A DNA stretch of 64,000 nt from F1-60-MAGs027 sp044344715 (GCA_044344715.1 JBIJCI010000002.1:1-64000); one strand, 5' to 3'; positions 8,164-17,339 are shown, numbered from the stretch's first letter. The notes: generated by a model from the letters alone, not told the origin. Made by a program: numbers and translations.

Positions 8164-10665
8164 ATGACCCTCGACCCCAGAAAGTGGACCACCAAGACCG
8201 GTGAGGCGGTGTCCGCCGCCATGCAAGCTGCGACCGTCGCCGGTCACCCCGAGCTCACACCGCACCACCTGATGGCCGAGCTCGTCAAGCAGGACGGAAC
8301 CATCGTTGCCGCCCTCCTCGCCAAGGTGGGCGTGCCCGTCAACCTCGTCGCCGAGCGGTGCGCCACCGCGATCGCCAAACTTCCCGGTGCCAAGGGCGGC
8401 TCCGAGCCGCGGTTGAACCGCGAACTCGCGGCGGCATTCGCCGCAGCCGCAGAGACGCAGGCCGAGTTCCGCGACGACTACCTGTCGGTCGAGCTGCTCG
8501 CGCTCGCGATGCACGGGATCATCGGGGTACCGCACGCCGAGTTGCTCGCAGCGTTGCGCGAGGTGCGCGGTTCGCACCGCGTGACGTCGCAGAATCCGGA
8601 GGACCAGTTCCAGGCGCTGGAGAAGTACGGAGTCGACCTCACCGAGCGGGCCCGTGCCGGGAGGATTGATCCGGTCATCGGCAGGGACGAGGAGATCCGC
8701 CGCGTCGTGCAGGTGCTGTCTCGGCGCACCAAGAACAACCCGATCCTGATCGGCGAACCGGGTGTCGGCAAGACGGCGATCGTCGAGGGATTGGCCCAGC
8801 GCATCGCCTCCGGCGACGTACCGGAGGGCCTGAAGACCAAGCGTCTCATCTCGCTCGACCTCGGGGCGATGCTCGCCGGTGCGAAGTACCGCGGTGAGTT
8901 CGAGGAGCGCCTGAAGGCGGTGCTGAAGGAGATCACCGACGCCGGTGGCGAGGTGATCACGTTCGTCGACGAAATCCACACCCTGGTCGGAGCCGGCGGT
9001 GCGGAGGGTGCGATGGATGCCGGCAACATGGTCAAGCCGATGCTCGCCCGCGGCGAACTGCGGATGATCGGTGCGACCACGCTCGACGAGTACCGCACGC
9101 ACGTCGAGAAGGACGCAGCGCTCGAACGACGGTTCCAGCAGGTGTACGTGGGCGAGCCAACGGTGGAGGACACCATCGCCATCCTCCGCGGCCTGAAGGA
9201 GCGTTACGAGGTGCACCACGGCGTGCGTATCCAGGACAATGCGCTCGTCAGTGCCGCGGTGTTGTCGAACAGGTACCTGACGAACAGGTTCCTGCCGGAC
9301 AAGGCGATCGACCTCGTCGACGAGGCCGCCAGCAAACTGCGGATCGAGATCGACTCGATGCCGACCGAGATCGACGTCGTAGAACGTCGCATCATGCAAC
9401 TGCAGATCGAGAAGGTCGCACTCTCCAAGGAAACCGATCCCGCCAGCAAGGAGCGCCTCGCCATGCTCGAGGCCGAACTCGCGGAGTTGAACGCACGCTC
9501 GGCCGTGATGAAGCAGCGCTGGGAGGCCGAGAAGCAGGGCATCTCCGCGGTGCGAACGCTGAAGGAGGAACTCGATGCGTTGCGCCAGCAGGCGGAGCGG
9601 GAGAACGACCTGGAGAAGAAGGCCGAGTTGATCTACGGACGGATCCCGGAACTGGAGCGACGGATCATTGCCGCCACCGGTACCGAGACGGCGACCGGCG
9701 AGGAGCGGATGCTGAAGGAGGAGGTCGACGCAGAGGACATCGCCGAGGTGGTCGCCAAGTGGACGGGCATCCCCGTGACGCGGTTGATGGAGGGCGAGAT
9801 GCACAAACTGGTGCACCTCGAGGAACTGCTCCACCAACGGGTGGTCGGCCAGGATGCGGCGGTCACGGTGGTGGCCAATGCCATCCGACGGAGCCGCGCC
9901 GGGCTCTCCGACCCGAACCGTCCGATCGGATCGTTCATGTTCCTCGGACCGACCGGTGTCGGCAAGACCGAACTGGCCCGTGCCCTCGCCGCGTTCCTCT
10001 TCGACGACGAGAAGGCGATCGTTCGCATCGACATGGGCGAGTACTCCGAGAAGCACTCCGTGAGCCGCCTGGTCGGAGCACCCCCGGGCTACGTCGGTTA
10101 CGACGAGGGCGGCCAACTCACCGAGGCGGTACGCCGGCGTCCCTACAGCATCGTGTTGCTCGACGAGATTGAAAAAGCCCACCCCGAGGTGTTCAACGTG
10201 CTCCTGCAGGTACTCGACGACGGTCGCCTGACCGACGGCCAGGGCCGGACGGTCGACTTCACCAACACGGTGCTCATCATGACGAGCAACCTCCCCGTTG
10301 AGCCGATCGAGTACTTCAAGCCCGAGTTCGTCAACCGCATCGACGAGATCGTCCGGTTCGAGACGCTCTCGAGGGAGGACCTCGGGGCCATCGTCGAGAT
10401 CCAGTTGCAGCGGTTGATCGACCGCCTGGCCGAGCGGCGCATCACCCTTGCGGTGACGCCTGCGGCGCGGCTCGCCCTCGCCGACCGCGGATTCGACGCC
10501 GAATTCGGTGCACGACCGTTGAAGCGGCTCATCCAGCGGACGATCGCCGACCCGGCCGCACTCCTGCTGCTCGAGGGAAAGGTCACCGAGTCGAGCGGCA
10601 ACGCGATGATCATCGTCGACCTCGTCGACGGCGAGTTCAGCGTGAACCCGTCCGACGCCGGCTGA
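8164..10665 (+). CDS. clpB: Disaggregase ClpB
   Basis: Hsp100 ATPase that extracts proteins from aggregates together with DnaK/DnaJ/GrpE, the products of the same operon. The 833-residue protein has a double Clp N-domain, AAA1 with Walker A GEPGVGKT, a coiled-coil middle domain (about residues 395-520) that marks it as ClpB and not ClpC, and AAA2 with GPTGVGKT. Oddly, between the sensor-1 motif MTSNL (about residue 713) and the arginine-finger motif PEFVNRID only 9 residues remain, where E. coli ClpB has about 30. Ribosome binding site GGAGG precedes the ATG. Confidence 0.95.
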   Translation: MTLDPRKWTTKTGEAVSAAMQAATVAGHPELTPHHLMAELVKQDGTIVAALLAKVGVPVNLVAERCATAIAKLPGAKGGSEPRLNRELAAAFAAAAETQAEFRDDYLSVELLALAMHGIIGVPHAELLAALREVRGSHRVTSQNPEDQFQALEKYGVDLTERARAGRIDPVIGRDEEIRRVVQVLSRRTKNNPILIGEPGVGKTAIVEGLAQRIASGDVPEGLKTKRLISLDLGAMLAGAKYRGEFEERLKAVLKEITDAGGEVITFVDEIHTLVGAGGAEGAMDAGNMVKPMLARGELRMIGATTLDEYRTHVEKDAALERRFQQVYVGEPTVEDTIAILRGLKERYEVHHGVRIQDNALVSAAVLSNRYLTNRFLPDKAIDLVDEAASKLRIEIDSMPTEIDVVERRIMQLQIEKVALSKETDPASKERLAMLEAELAELNARSAVMKQRWEAEKQGISAVRTLKEELDALRQQAERENDLEKKAELIYGRIPELERRIIAATGTETATGEERMLKEEVDAEDIAEVVAKWTGIPVTRLMEGEMHKLVHLEELLHQRVVGQDAAVTVVANAIRRSRAGLSDPNRPIGSFMFLGPTGVGKTELARALAAFLFDDEKAIVRIDMGEYSEKHSVSRLVGAPPGYVGYDEGGQLTEAVRRRPYSIVLLDEIEKAHPEVFNVLLQVLDDGRLTDGQGRTVDFTNTVLIMTSNLPVEPIEYFKPEFVNRIDEIVRFETLSREDLGAIVEIQLQRLIDRLAERRITLAVTPAARLALADRGFDAEFGARPLKRLIQRTIADPAALLLLEGKVTESSGNAMIIVDLVDGEFSVNPSDAG

Positions 10666-10683
10666 TTCACGGCTCGACGTCGG

Positions 10684-12009
10684 TCAGTCGAAGCGTTCGC
10701 GCAGGGCATTGCCGTGCGCCGGGAAGCCCTCGTGGTCGGCGAGTGCCTCGATCGTCGCACGCATCCGTCGCAGCGCGTGCTCCGACGATGATGCGACCGC
10801 GGTGGTCTTCAGGAATGCCGCAGCCGTGATGCCCGAGGAGACGGCCGCAAAGCCGGTCGTCGGCAGTGACGCCGGCACTCCGAGCACGAAGTTTGCCGCC
10901 GAGAAGGGCGTGTGTTGTCCGACCAGGATCTCGCCGGCGTGGTGGATGCGGTCGACCATCTCGTCGGCATCCGTGGCATCCACCGCCAACTGCAGATGCT
11001 CCGGAGCGAAGGCGTTCACCACGTCGCAGGCCTCGGCGAGCGATCCGACCAGTACCGCCCCACCGTTGGTGCCGAGCGCGGCACGTGCCGCACGCGCCCG
11101 TACCTCGGGTAGTCGTTCCAACGCCGAACGGAGCTCGTCGTCGATCGCGTCGACGACACGGCGGTCGGTGGCGACGAGTACGACCGTCGAGTCGTCGCCG
11201 TGTTCCGCCTCGATCAACAGGTCGAGGGCGGCACGCCGCGGGTCGGTCGTTTCGTCCGCAACGACCATGCTCTCGGTCGGACCGAGCACCATCATCGTTG
11301 CTACACCGTGACGCTGCATCTCCACCTGTGCTGCGGTGACGGCGGGACTACCGGGACCGACGATCTTGCGGACCCGTTCGATCGTCGCGGTTCCGAAGCC
11401 GAGTGCGGCGATTCCGGCGGGTCCGTTGGCGCGGTAGACCTCGTCGATACCGAGCAACCTGCACACGACGAGCACCGCCGGATCGACACGCCCGGATCCG
11501 TCGGGCATCGGTGGTACCACCAGCGCGATCCGTGGAACACCCGCCACGACGGCGGGAACACCCAACTGGTAGGCCACCGACGGGTAACTCGCCTTCCCGC
11601 TCGGCACGAAGAGGCCGACGGACGCGATGGGCGTGACCTTCTCGCCGACCCGCGCGCCAGGTTCGATTTCCATCGACCAGTCGCCCATCCTCGAGCGAAC
11701 GACCTCGTTGAATCGACGCACGTGGTCGATTGCATCGACGAGCGCGGCGTGCAGAGCGCCGTCGACGGTGGCCCGTACGATCTCCTCGGTGCCAACGCGC
11801 AACTGGTCGGGTCGCAGCGTGACGCCGTCGAAACGGCCCGTCGCCTCGCACACGGCGATGTCACCCCTCCTGCGTACGTCCTCGATCAACGCCGTAATCT
11901 CGTCGCGGAGACGATCGGACACCACGTGACGCAGCGAACGTCCGGCAATCGTGCTGCGCTCGGCGGCATCCATGGTCGCCCAGTCGCGTCGACGAAGCAC
12001 GACGTGCAC
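10684..12009 (-). CDS. hisD: Histidinol dehydrogenase
   Basis: Catalyses the last two steps of histidine synthesis, oxidising L-histidinol to L-histidine with two NAD. The 441-residue length is typical, and the catalytic Glu-His pair is in AFAPEHLQL (about residue 335). No other his gene is nearby, so the pathway is split. The GTG start lies exactly 6 bases behind a TAGGTT box (12016-12021), pointing to a leaderless monocistronic transcript. It converges with clpB, 18 bases between the stops, without an obvious terminator. Confidence 0.95.
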   Translation of the reverse strand: MHVVLRRRDWATMDAAERSTIAGRSLRHVVSDRLRDEITALIEDVRRRGDIAVCEATGRFDGVTLRPDQLRVGTEEIVRATVDGALHAALVDAIDHVRRFNEVVRSRMGDWSMEIEPGARVGEKVTPIASVGLFVPSGKASYPSVAYQLGVPAVVAGVPRIALVVPPMPDGSGRVDPAVLVVCRLLGIDEVYRANGPAGIAALGFGTATIERVRKIVGPGSPAVTAAQVEMQRHGVATMMVLGPTESMVVADETTDPRRAALDLLIEAEHGDDSTVVLVATDRRVVDAIDDELRSALERLPEVRARAARAALGTNGGAVLVGSLAEACDVVNAFAPEHLQLAVDATDADEMVDRIHHAGEILVGQHTPFSAANFVLGVPASLPTTGFAAVSSGITAAAFLKTTAVASSSEHALRRMRATIEALADHEGFPAHGNALRERFD

Positions 12010-12067
12010 GTCACGAACCTACCCGTGGACCGGCGCGATTTCTTCGGTATTCGCTCGATTCCACGAG

Positions 12068-12073
12068 TAGGCT
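12068..12073 (+). promoter_or_regulatory. Putative -10 box of purA-purB-pyrE
   Basis: TAGGCT lies 31 bases before the purA ATG, leaving room for a short leader with the ribosome binding site AGGAG at 12095-12099. Confidence 0.5.
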
Positions 12074-12104
12074 TTCTCAACGTTCCCTCGAGCCAGGAGC
12101 GTCA

Positions 12105-13385
12105 ATGCCCGTCACCGTCGTAGTCGGCACCCAGTGGGGTGACGAGGGCAAGGCGAAGATCATCGATCTCCTCGCAGGGTCCCACGGCTACGTCGTTCGC
12201 TACCAGGGTGGTCACAACGCCGGCCACACGGTGGTCGTCGGTGCGGAGAGGTACGCCCTGCAACTCGTGCCGAGCGGAATCCTGTACCCGCACGTCACGC
12301 CGGTGATCGGTAACGGCGTGGTGGTCGACCCACCGACGTTGTTCGCGGAGATCGACACCCTCGAGCGGCGCGGGATCTCGTGCAGCAAATTGAAGGTGTC
12401 CACCCTTGCCCACCTGATCTTTCCGTGGCACCAACGTCACGATGCGATCAGCGAGTCGTCACGCGGAGATTCCCGACTCGGGACCACGTTGAAGGGGATC
12501 GGACCCGCTTACGCCGACAAGGTGAGACGGGTCGGCATCCGTGCCGGTGCCGTTCGGGACCGTGACGGTTTCCGCGCGCACGTGAGGGAACGCGCCACCC
12601 AGGAGAACGCGGTCTTCGCCTCGCTCGGTGAACCGGTGATCGACGTGGACGAGACGGTGGAGCGGTTCGACGATCTCGGGCAGCGACTGGTGCCCTACCT
12701 CGACGACACCGTCAACCTGCTGCACGATGCGCTGTCGGGCGGGGCGTCGATCCTGTTGGAGGGTGCACAGGCGACGTTCCTCGACATCGACCACGGCACG
12801 TACCCGTACGTCACGTCGTCCAACCCGACCGCCGGCGGTGCGTGCTCCGGCAGCGGTCTCGGACCGCGCGACATCACGCGCGTCGTCGGCATCGCCAAGG
12901 CGTACGCGACGCGCGTCGGTTCGGGACCGTTCCCGACCGAGTTGCACGGCGAGCTCGGCGACCGCATCGTCGACATCGGACACGAGTTCGGCACCGTCAC
13001 GGGTCGTCGCCGCCGACCCGGTTGGCTCGATCTCGTCATGCTGCGGCACGCGGTGCGGGTGAATTCGTTGACCGAGGTGGCGCTCACGAAGCTCGACGTT
13101 CTCGACGATTTCGAGACGATCCGTGTGTGCACCGGGTACCGCCTCGACGGTCGAACCATCGACTCGTTCCCCGACGACGCCGGGATCCTCGGACGCGTCG
13201 AATGCACGTACGAGGACATCCCCGGATGGAAGCGCGAATTGCGCAGGATCCGCGGGGAAGAGGACCTACCGGCCGGGGTCATGCAGTTGCTCGAACTCGT
13301 GGAACGCACCATCGGGGTTCCGGTGAGCATCGTCGGTGTGGGGCCGGAGCGCGACGACGTCGTGGTGCGCGGAGCCAGCCGATGA
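12105..13385 (+). CDS. purA: Adenylosuccinate synthetase
   Basis: Joins IMP and aspartate with GTP to form adenylosuccinate, the first step from IMP to AMP. The 426-residue protein begins with the family P-loop region VGTQWGDEGKAK and the GGHNAGHTVV motif. The P-loop reads GDEGKAK where most enzymes have GDEGKGK, a substitution worth noting but not obviously damaging. Its TGA overlaps the ATG of purB, so the two steps of AMP synthesis are translationally coupled. Confidence 0.97.
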   Translation: MPVTVVVGTQWGDEGKAKIIDLLAGSHGYVVRYQGGHNAGHTVVVGAERYALQLVPSGILYPHVTPVIGNGVVVDPPTLFAEIDTLERRGISCSKLKVSTLAHLIFPWHQRHDAISESSRGDSRLGTTLKGIGPAYADKVRRVGIRAGAVRDRDGFRAHVRERATQENAVFASLGEPVIDVDETVERFDDLGQRLVPYLDDTVNLLHDALSGGASILLEGAQATFLDIDHGTYPYVTSSNPTAGGACSGSGLGPRDITRVVGIAKAYATRVGSGPFPTELHGELGDRIVDIGHEFGTVTGRRRRPGWLDLVMLRHAVRVNSLTEVALTKLDVLDDFETIRVCTGYRLDGRTIDSFPDDAGILGRVECTYEDIPGWKRELRRIRGEEDLPAGVMQLLELVERTIGVPVSIVGVGPERDDVVVRGASR

Positions 13386-14692
13386 TCGGGCGCTACTCGG
13401 TCCCGGAGATGGACGCCATCTTTTCCGACGTCGCCCGCTTCGCGCGGTACCTCGAAATCGAACTCCACGCACTCGACGGACAGGCCGCCATCGGTGCGGT
13501 GCCGGTTGCCGCCGCCGCGGCGTGCCGGGCACGGGCACCGCGCGTCGACACGGAGTTCGTCGGGGCCGTGGCCGGGCGCGAGGCCGTCACCAACCACGAC
13601 GTTGCCGCCTTCGTCGACGTGGTGCAGGACCGCATCGGTGGTGCCGAAGCGGCCTGGGTTCACCATGGCCTCACCAGCAGCGACGTCGTCGACACGGCGT
13701 GGTGTGCGATGCTGCGCGACGCGGCGGGAGTGCTCGACTCGGCACTCGGCGAGCTGGTCACGGTGCTCGTGCGTGAGGCACGCGCCCACCGCGGCACCGC
13801 TATGGTCGGGCGCACGCACGGCATCCACGCCGAGCCGACCACCTTCGGGTCGAAGGTCGCCCTGTGGGCGCTACAGGTCGACCGCGACCGCCGTCGGCTG
13901 CGGGCGGCGCACTACACCATCGCGGTGTGCAAACTCTCCGGAGCAGTCGGTACCTACGGCAACGTCGATCCGCGCGTCGAACGGCACGTGGCGAACGCGA
14001 TGGGGTTGCGGGCGGTGCCGGCCACGCAGGTGATCGGTCGTGACCGCCACGCCGAGTTCCTCGCCGCATGCGCGAGCATCGCCGGCACGGTCGAGATGAT
14101 CGCCGTCGAACTCCGGCACCTGCAGCGCACGGAGATCTCCGAGGTCCGGGAGGGATTCTCCGCCGGGCAAAAGGGCAGTTCGGCCATGCCGCACAAGCGC
14201 AATCCGATCTCCGCTGAGACGTTGTCGGGCCTCTCGCGGGTCGTGCGCGGCAACCTCCAGGCGGGGCTACAGAACGTGGCGCTGTGGCACGAGCGGGACA
14301 TCTCGCACTCTTCCGTCGAGCGCATCATCCTGCCCGACACCGCGACGCTCACCTGCTACATGGTGAAGCGTCTCGCACGACTCGTCGACACCTGGGAGGT
14401 GGACGTCGAGCGCATGTCGGCCAACCTCGGGCTCACGAGGGGTGCGATCTTCTCCCAGTCGGTGCTGCTCGCGCTCGTCGAGGCGGGTGTAGCGCGCGAC
14501 GAGGCGTACCGGCTGGTGCAGCACGCCGCCCAACGGGCCGGCGAGACATCGTCCCACCTGCGCGACGTGCTCTCCGACATGCCGGAGGTGAAAGCCCGCC
14601 TGCGACCGGTCGTACTCGAGGCGGCATTCGACCTGCGGCACTCGCTGCGACACGCATCACTCGCCGTCGATGCACTCGACGAACTCGATTGA
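13382..14692 (+). CDS. purB: Adenylosuccinate lyase
   Basis: Splits adenylosuccinate and SAICAR, releasing fumarate, in AMP and IMP synthesis. The 436-residue protein has the fumarase-superfamily signature GSSAMPHKRNPI (about residue 263) with the flexible catalytic loop, and the histidine region TSSDVVDT/GRTHGIHAEP. The reading frame stays open far upstream, but ATG 13382 overlaps the purA stop (ATGA) and gives the usual N-terminus, MIGRYSVPEMDAIF. Confidence 0.97.
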   Translation: MIGRYSVPEMDAIFSDVARFARYLEIELHALDGQAAIGAVPVAAAAACRARAPRVDTEFVGAVAGREAVTNHDVAAFVDVVQDRIGGAEAAWVHHGLTSSDVVDTAWCAMLRDAAGVLDSALGELVTVLVREARAHRGTAMVGRTHGIHAEPTTFGSKVALWALQVDRDRRRLRAAHYTIAVCKLSGAVGTYGNVDPRVERHVANAMGLRAVPATQVIGRDRHAEFLAACASIAGTVEMIAVELRHLQRTEISEVREGFSAGQKGSSAMPHKRNPISAETLSGLSRVVRGNLQAGLQNVALWHERDISHSSVERIILPDTATLTCYMVKRLARLVDTWEVDVERMSANLGLTRGAIFSQSVLLALVEAGVARDEAYRLVQHAAQRAGETSSHLRDVLSDMPEVKARLRPVVLEAAFDLRHSLRHASLAVDALDELD

Positions 14693-14696
14693 CGCA

Positions 14697-15266
14697 GTGA
14701 CGAACCTTCCCGCACTCGACACCGCACGGGAGTCGCTGCGCCGCCACGTGCTCGAGCACTCGCTGAAGACCGGCGACTTCGTACTCAAGTCGGGACGGCG
14801 GAGTTCGTGGTTCCTCGATACGAAGCAGACGGCGTGCCGCCCCGATGGGATCATGCTCGTCGCCGACGTCGCCCTGGCATTGATTCCTGCTGAAGTCACG
14901 GCAATCGGCGGACTCACGATGGGGGCCGATCCCGTCGCCTTCGGCATCGCCGCAATCGCCGCACAACGCGGTCGACCTCTGCGCAGCTTCAGCGTCCGCA
15001 AGGAGGCGAAGGATCACGGTGTCACGGGTCGCATCGCCGGAGCGCTGCAACCGGGTGACTCCGTCGCGATCGTGGAGGACACCGTCACTCGCGGCACGTC
15101 GATCCTCGAGGCGGTGGAGGTGGTCCGGGCGTTCGGCGCGAACCCGGTCTTCATCACCGTGATCGTCGACCGGGGTGGAACGTGTGCAGCGATGGCCGGT
15201 GAAGCGGGGATCGCCTACGAACCGATGCTCACCGCGCCGCAACTCGGACACGACTTCAATTCCTGA
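14697..15266 (+). CDS. pyrE: Orotate phosphoribosyltransferase
   Basis: Transfers phosphoribose from PRPP to orotate to make OMP in pyrimidine synthesis. The PRPP-binding loop VAIVEDTVTRGTS lies near residue 120, and the N-terminal FVLKSGRRSSWFLDTK is typical. GTG 14697, 4 bases after the purB stop, is preferred; an in-frame ATG at 14670 inside purB would add 9 residues (189 versus 198). Its place behind purA-purB couples purine and pyrimidine synthesis in one operon. Confidence 0.93.
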   Translation: MTNLPALDTARESLRRHVLEHSLKTGDFVLKSGRRSSWFLDTKQTACRPDGIMLVADVALALIPAEVTAIGGLTMGADPVAFGIAAIAAQRGRPLRSFSVRKEAKDHGVTGRIAGALQPGDSVAIVEDTVTRGTSILEAVEVVRAFGANPVFITVIVDRGGTCAAMAGEAGIAYEPMLTAPQLGHDFNS

Positions 15267-15293
15267 CGTTCCGCAACCCGTCGTTGTCGAATC

Positions 15294-16451
15294 TCAGAAG
15301 TCGCGGCACGGGATCGAAACCGTCCGGGTCTCACCGTTGCTCGTCGTCAGCTCCACTCGCAGCCGGGACCCGTCGGCACAGCCAGCCCGTGCAGACCTCA
15401 CCTGTGATGACCACGCAGGACCAGTCCTCAGCCAGGGCGAGACGAAGAACCAACGAATGGTTGGAACCAGCAGCAGAACAGCCAGAGTCACAGCACCAAC
15501 GCGACTCCACGCAATTTCGCCGCGTATGGCGTCCGTGACGAGGATCAGTGCACCAATCAATGCCAGCACGGATGGTGCTACGAAGTAGCGGTCAGCGATT
15601 CCGCCGAGGACATAGCCCGCGCCAGCGAATGCGATCGCAAGAATGAAGAGAAGCAAGACCAGAAGTTGGCGGTTTCGTGACGCCCGCATCGTGTAGCTGC
15701 CGACCACAATTCCAAGCAGTGCAATCAGCGAAGGCAGCAGTTGCCCAGAGGTCCAGAAGAGACCTGCGCCCGGCCAGAAGGCCCTTAGTTTCGTGGCGTG
15801 ACCGACTTCGTCAGAATTGATCACGTTCACGATCAATCCGACGACCAGTGGTGTCGTGGCGATGAGATAGGTCGATCGAGACGTCCGCGAAGAGCGTCGA
15901 AATCCAACGGCAAGGGGTAGGAGCAGAAGGGGATGAAGCGGGTTCGAAATCGCCGCAATCGCAGACGTGGCCAGGAGCCACCCGCGGTGCGGATTTCGGG
16001 CGACTGACTCCAGCGAAACCACCACCGCCGCGGCAACCAGGATCGGCCAACGAATGTTTCCGTAGTTGCCGATCGCCGATTGAGATGCCCACGGATTCAT
16101 GACCAGTAGCAGACCGGCGATGATGGCGACGAGAGATCCGAATCCGTGTCGGCGAAAGGCCATGACCATCACGACTGCGCAGCAACTCCAGATGAGATGC
16201 GAGGAGGTCGTAGTGAAGAAACCGTGAATCTCTCGAGGTAACAGAGATGCGAGTGACGCGACCATTGTCTGATCGGCATGCAGGTAGGGATCAAACTCAA
16301 CGATTCGCCACGCGCGACCGATTCGTTCTTCCAGCGCGTCATATCCCGGATCGCTCGGGATTTGGTCGAGGCCCGACCACCCCCTCAACGACACAACCGT
16401 CAGAAAACCGACGAAGGTGGCGGCAGCACCATAAGTGTCCCTGTACGTCAA
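15294..16451 (-). CDS. Polytopic membrane protein, unknown function, atypical composition
   Basis: About 385 residues with roughly ten hydrophobic segments and a large first extracytoplasmic loop containing DPYLHADQTM. The overall look, many helices with acidic residues in loop 1, resembles GT-C glycosyltransferase-like membrane proteins, but no signature is clear. The open frame continues upstream through the tRNA genes, which is not meaningful; TTG 16451, 9 bases behind TACGCT, is the best start, with a GTG further in as an alternative. The stretch is clearly richer in A and T than the neighbours and ends beside a tRNA cluster, so recent acquisition is likely. Confidence 0.6.
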   Translation of the reverse strand: MTYRDTYGAAATFVGFLTVVSLRGWSGLDQIPSDPGYDALEERIGRAWRIVEFDPYLHADQTMVASLASLLPREIHGFFTTTSSHLIWSCCAVVMVMAFRRHGFGSLVAIIAGLLLVMNPWASQSAIGNYGNIRWPILVAAAVVVSLESVARNPHRGWLLATSAIAAISNPLHPLLLLPLAVGFRRSSRTSRSTYLIATTPLVVGLIVNVINSDEVGHATKLRAFWPGAGLFWTSGQLLPSLIALLGIVVGSYTMRASRNRQLLVLLLFILAIAFAGAGYVLGGIADRYFVAPSVLALIGALILVTDAIRGEIAWSRVGAVTLAVLLLVPTIRWFFVSPWLRTGPAWSSQVRSARAGCADGSRLRVELTTSNGETRTVSIPCRDF

Positions 16452-16477
16452 ACTATTGCCAGCGTACTTTGCGGTAC

Positions 16478-16489
16478 GGAAAATTTTCC
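16478..16489. repeat. 12-base perfect palindrome beside tRNA-Phe
   Basis: GGAAAATTTTCC lies 3 bases beyond the 3' end of tRNA-Phe and 27 bases upstream of the atypical membrane protein. It is unusually AT-rich for this chromosome. It may be part of the tRNA transcript end, an operator, or a remnant of an integration junction. Confidence 0.5.
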
Positions 16490-16492
16490 TCG

Positions 16493-16565
16493 TGGTCGGG
16501 ACCGGCGTCGATCCGGTGACCCCGCGCTTTTCAGGCGCGTGCTCTGCCAACTGAGCTACCCGACC
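16493..16565 (-). tRNA. tRNA-Phe (GAA)
   Basis: The 73-base cloverleaf pairs GGTCGGG with CCCGACC in the acceptor stem, has the anticodon loop CTGAAAA and a T-arm ending GGATCGACGCCGG. The 3' CCA is not encoded. It is the last of three tandem tRNA genes. Confidence 0.96.
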
Positions 16566-16590
16566 ATGACTCGGTGTTGCCACCGACTCG

Positions 16591-16665
16591 CGGTCCCGAC
16601 GGGATTTGAACCCGCGACCTCCGGCTTGACAGGCCGGCGTGAACTCCAAACTTCACCACGGGACC
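16591..16665 (-). tRNA. tRNA-Asp (GTC)
   Basis: The 75-base cloverleaf has acceptor stem GGTCCCG/CGGGACC, anticodon loop CTGTCAA and T-arm GGGTTCAAATCCC. CCA is not encoded. Middle gene of the Glu-Asp-Phe cluster. Confidence 0.96.
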
Positions 16666-16691
16666 AGATTCGTTGTCGAAACTGATCTTCG

Positions 16692-16764
16692 CACCCCCAA
16701 CGGGATTCGAACCCGTGCCGCCACCTTGAAAGGGTGGTGTCCTAGGCCTCTAGACGATGGGGGC
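16692..16764 (-). tRNA. tRNA-Glu (TTC)
   Basis: The 73-base cloverleaf has acceptor stem GCCCCCA/TGGGGGT, anticodon loop CTTTCAA and T-arm GGGTTCGAATCCC. CCA is not encoded. First gene of the Glu-Asp-Phe cluster. Confidence 0.96.
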
Positions 16765-16865
16765 AAGGATTGCTATCTCGTTGGAAGAGCATGTGAAATC
16801 TACCAGCGTCGTGCGACCGAACCTCCGGGTCTCCACAACACGACCATCCGGGTCGTGTTGGCCCG

Positions 16866-17339
16866 TCAGCCGCGCATTTCGTCGAGCGATTCCTGGAGGA
16901 GCCAGCCGAGGTAGTCGTAGACCTGCCGTTGCGGAGCGCTCGGGTCGTCCTCGGGTGGGTCGTCGTGGTCGGCCTCGCTCACGTCGAGCAGCGTGCCGAG
17001 TACCAGACGCATGGAGTTGATCGCCCGCACGAATCGGGCCAGGTCGTCGGGCGCGAACTCGCACCCGGGTGCGAGCAACGTCGTCGCATCCTCGATCGCC
17101 GCGAGATGTGCATCCGCAAGGTCGCCGTGGGTGAGCCGACGGTACTCCTCGTTGAGGGCGTGGTCGGCGTGGTACGCGGTCGGGAAGAGACGCTTCATGT
17201 GCGCGGGGAGCTCGTCGTGTGCCGCGTCCCTCGCCGACTGCACCTCGGTGCGGAGCTCGCCCAGCAGGTGCACCACGACCTCGCGCGAGTACTCGTCGAT
17301 GGCGAGTCGCAGCCCGTCGCCGACGCGTTCGAAGATCAC
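16866..17339 (-). CDS. DUF2017 family protein
   Basis: A soluble protein of about 157 residues typical of actinobacteria, nearly always found directly behind clpS, as here. Visible features are an acidic linker (DHDDPPEDDP) near the C-terminus and a final helix YDYLGWLLQESLDEMR. Its role is unknown; the constant pairing suggests a link to Clp-dependent degradation. GTG 17339 overlaps the clpS stop (GTGA) and is preferred to a GTG at 17366, which would add 9 residues. Confidence 0.85.
   Translation of the reverse strand: MIFERVGDGLRLAIDEYSREVVVHLLGELRTEVQSARDAAHDELPAHMKRLFPTAYHADHALNEEYRRLTHGDLADAHLAAIEDATTLLAPGCEFAPDDLARFVRAINSMRLVLGTLLDVSEADHDDPPEDDPSAPQRQVYDYLGWLLQESLDEMRG

Noticed and set aside
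16452..16649. N-terminal extension of the low-GC membrane protein (open frame across two tRNA genes).
   Set aside because: The added residues are translations of tRNA-Phe and tRNA-Asp; open frames through tRNA genes are a known artefact.
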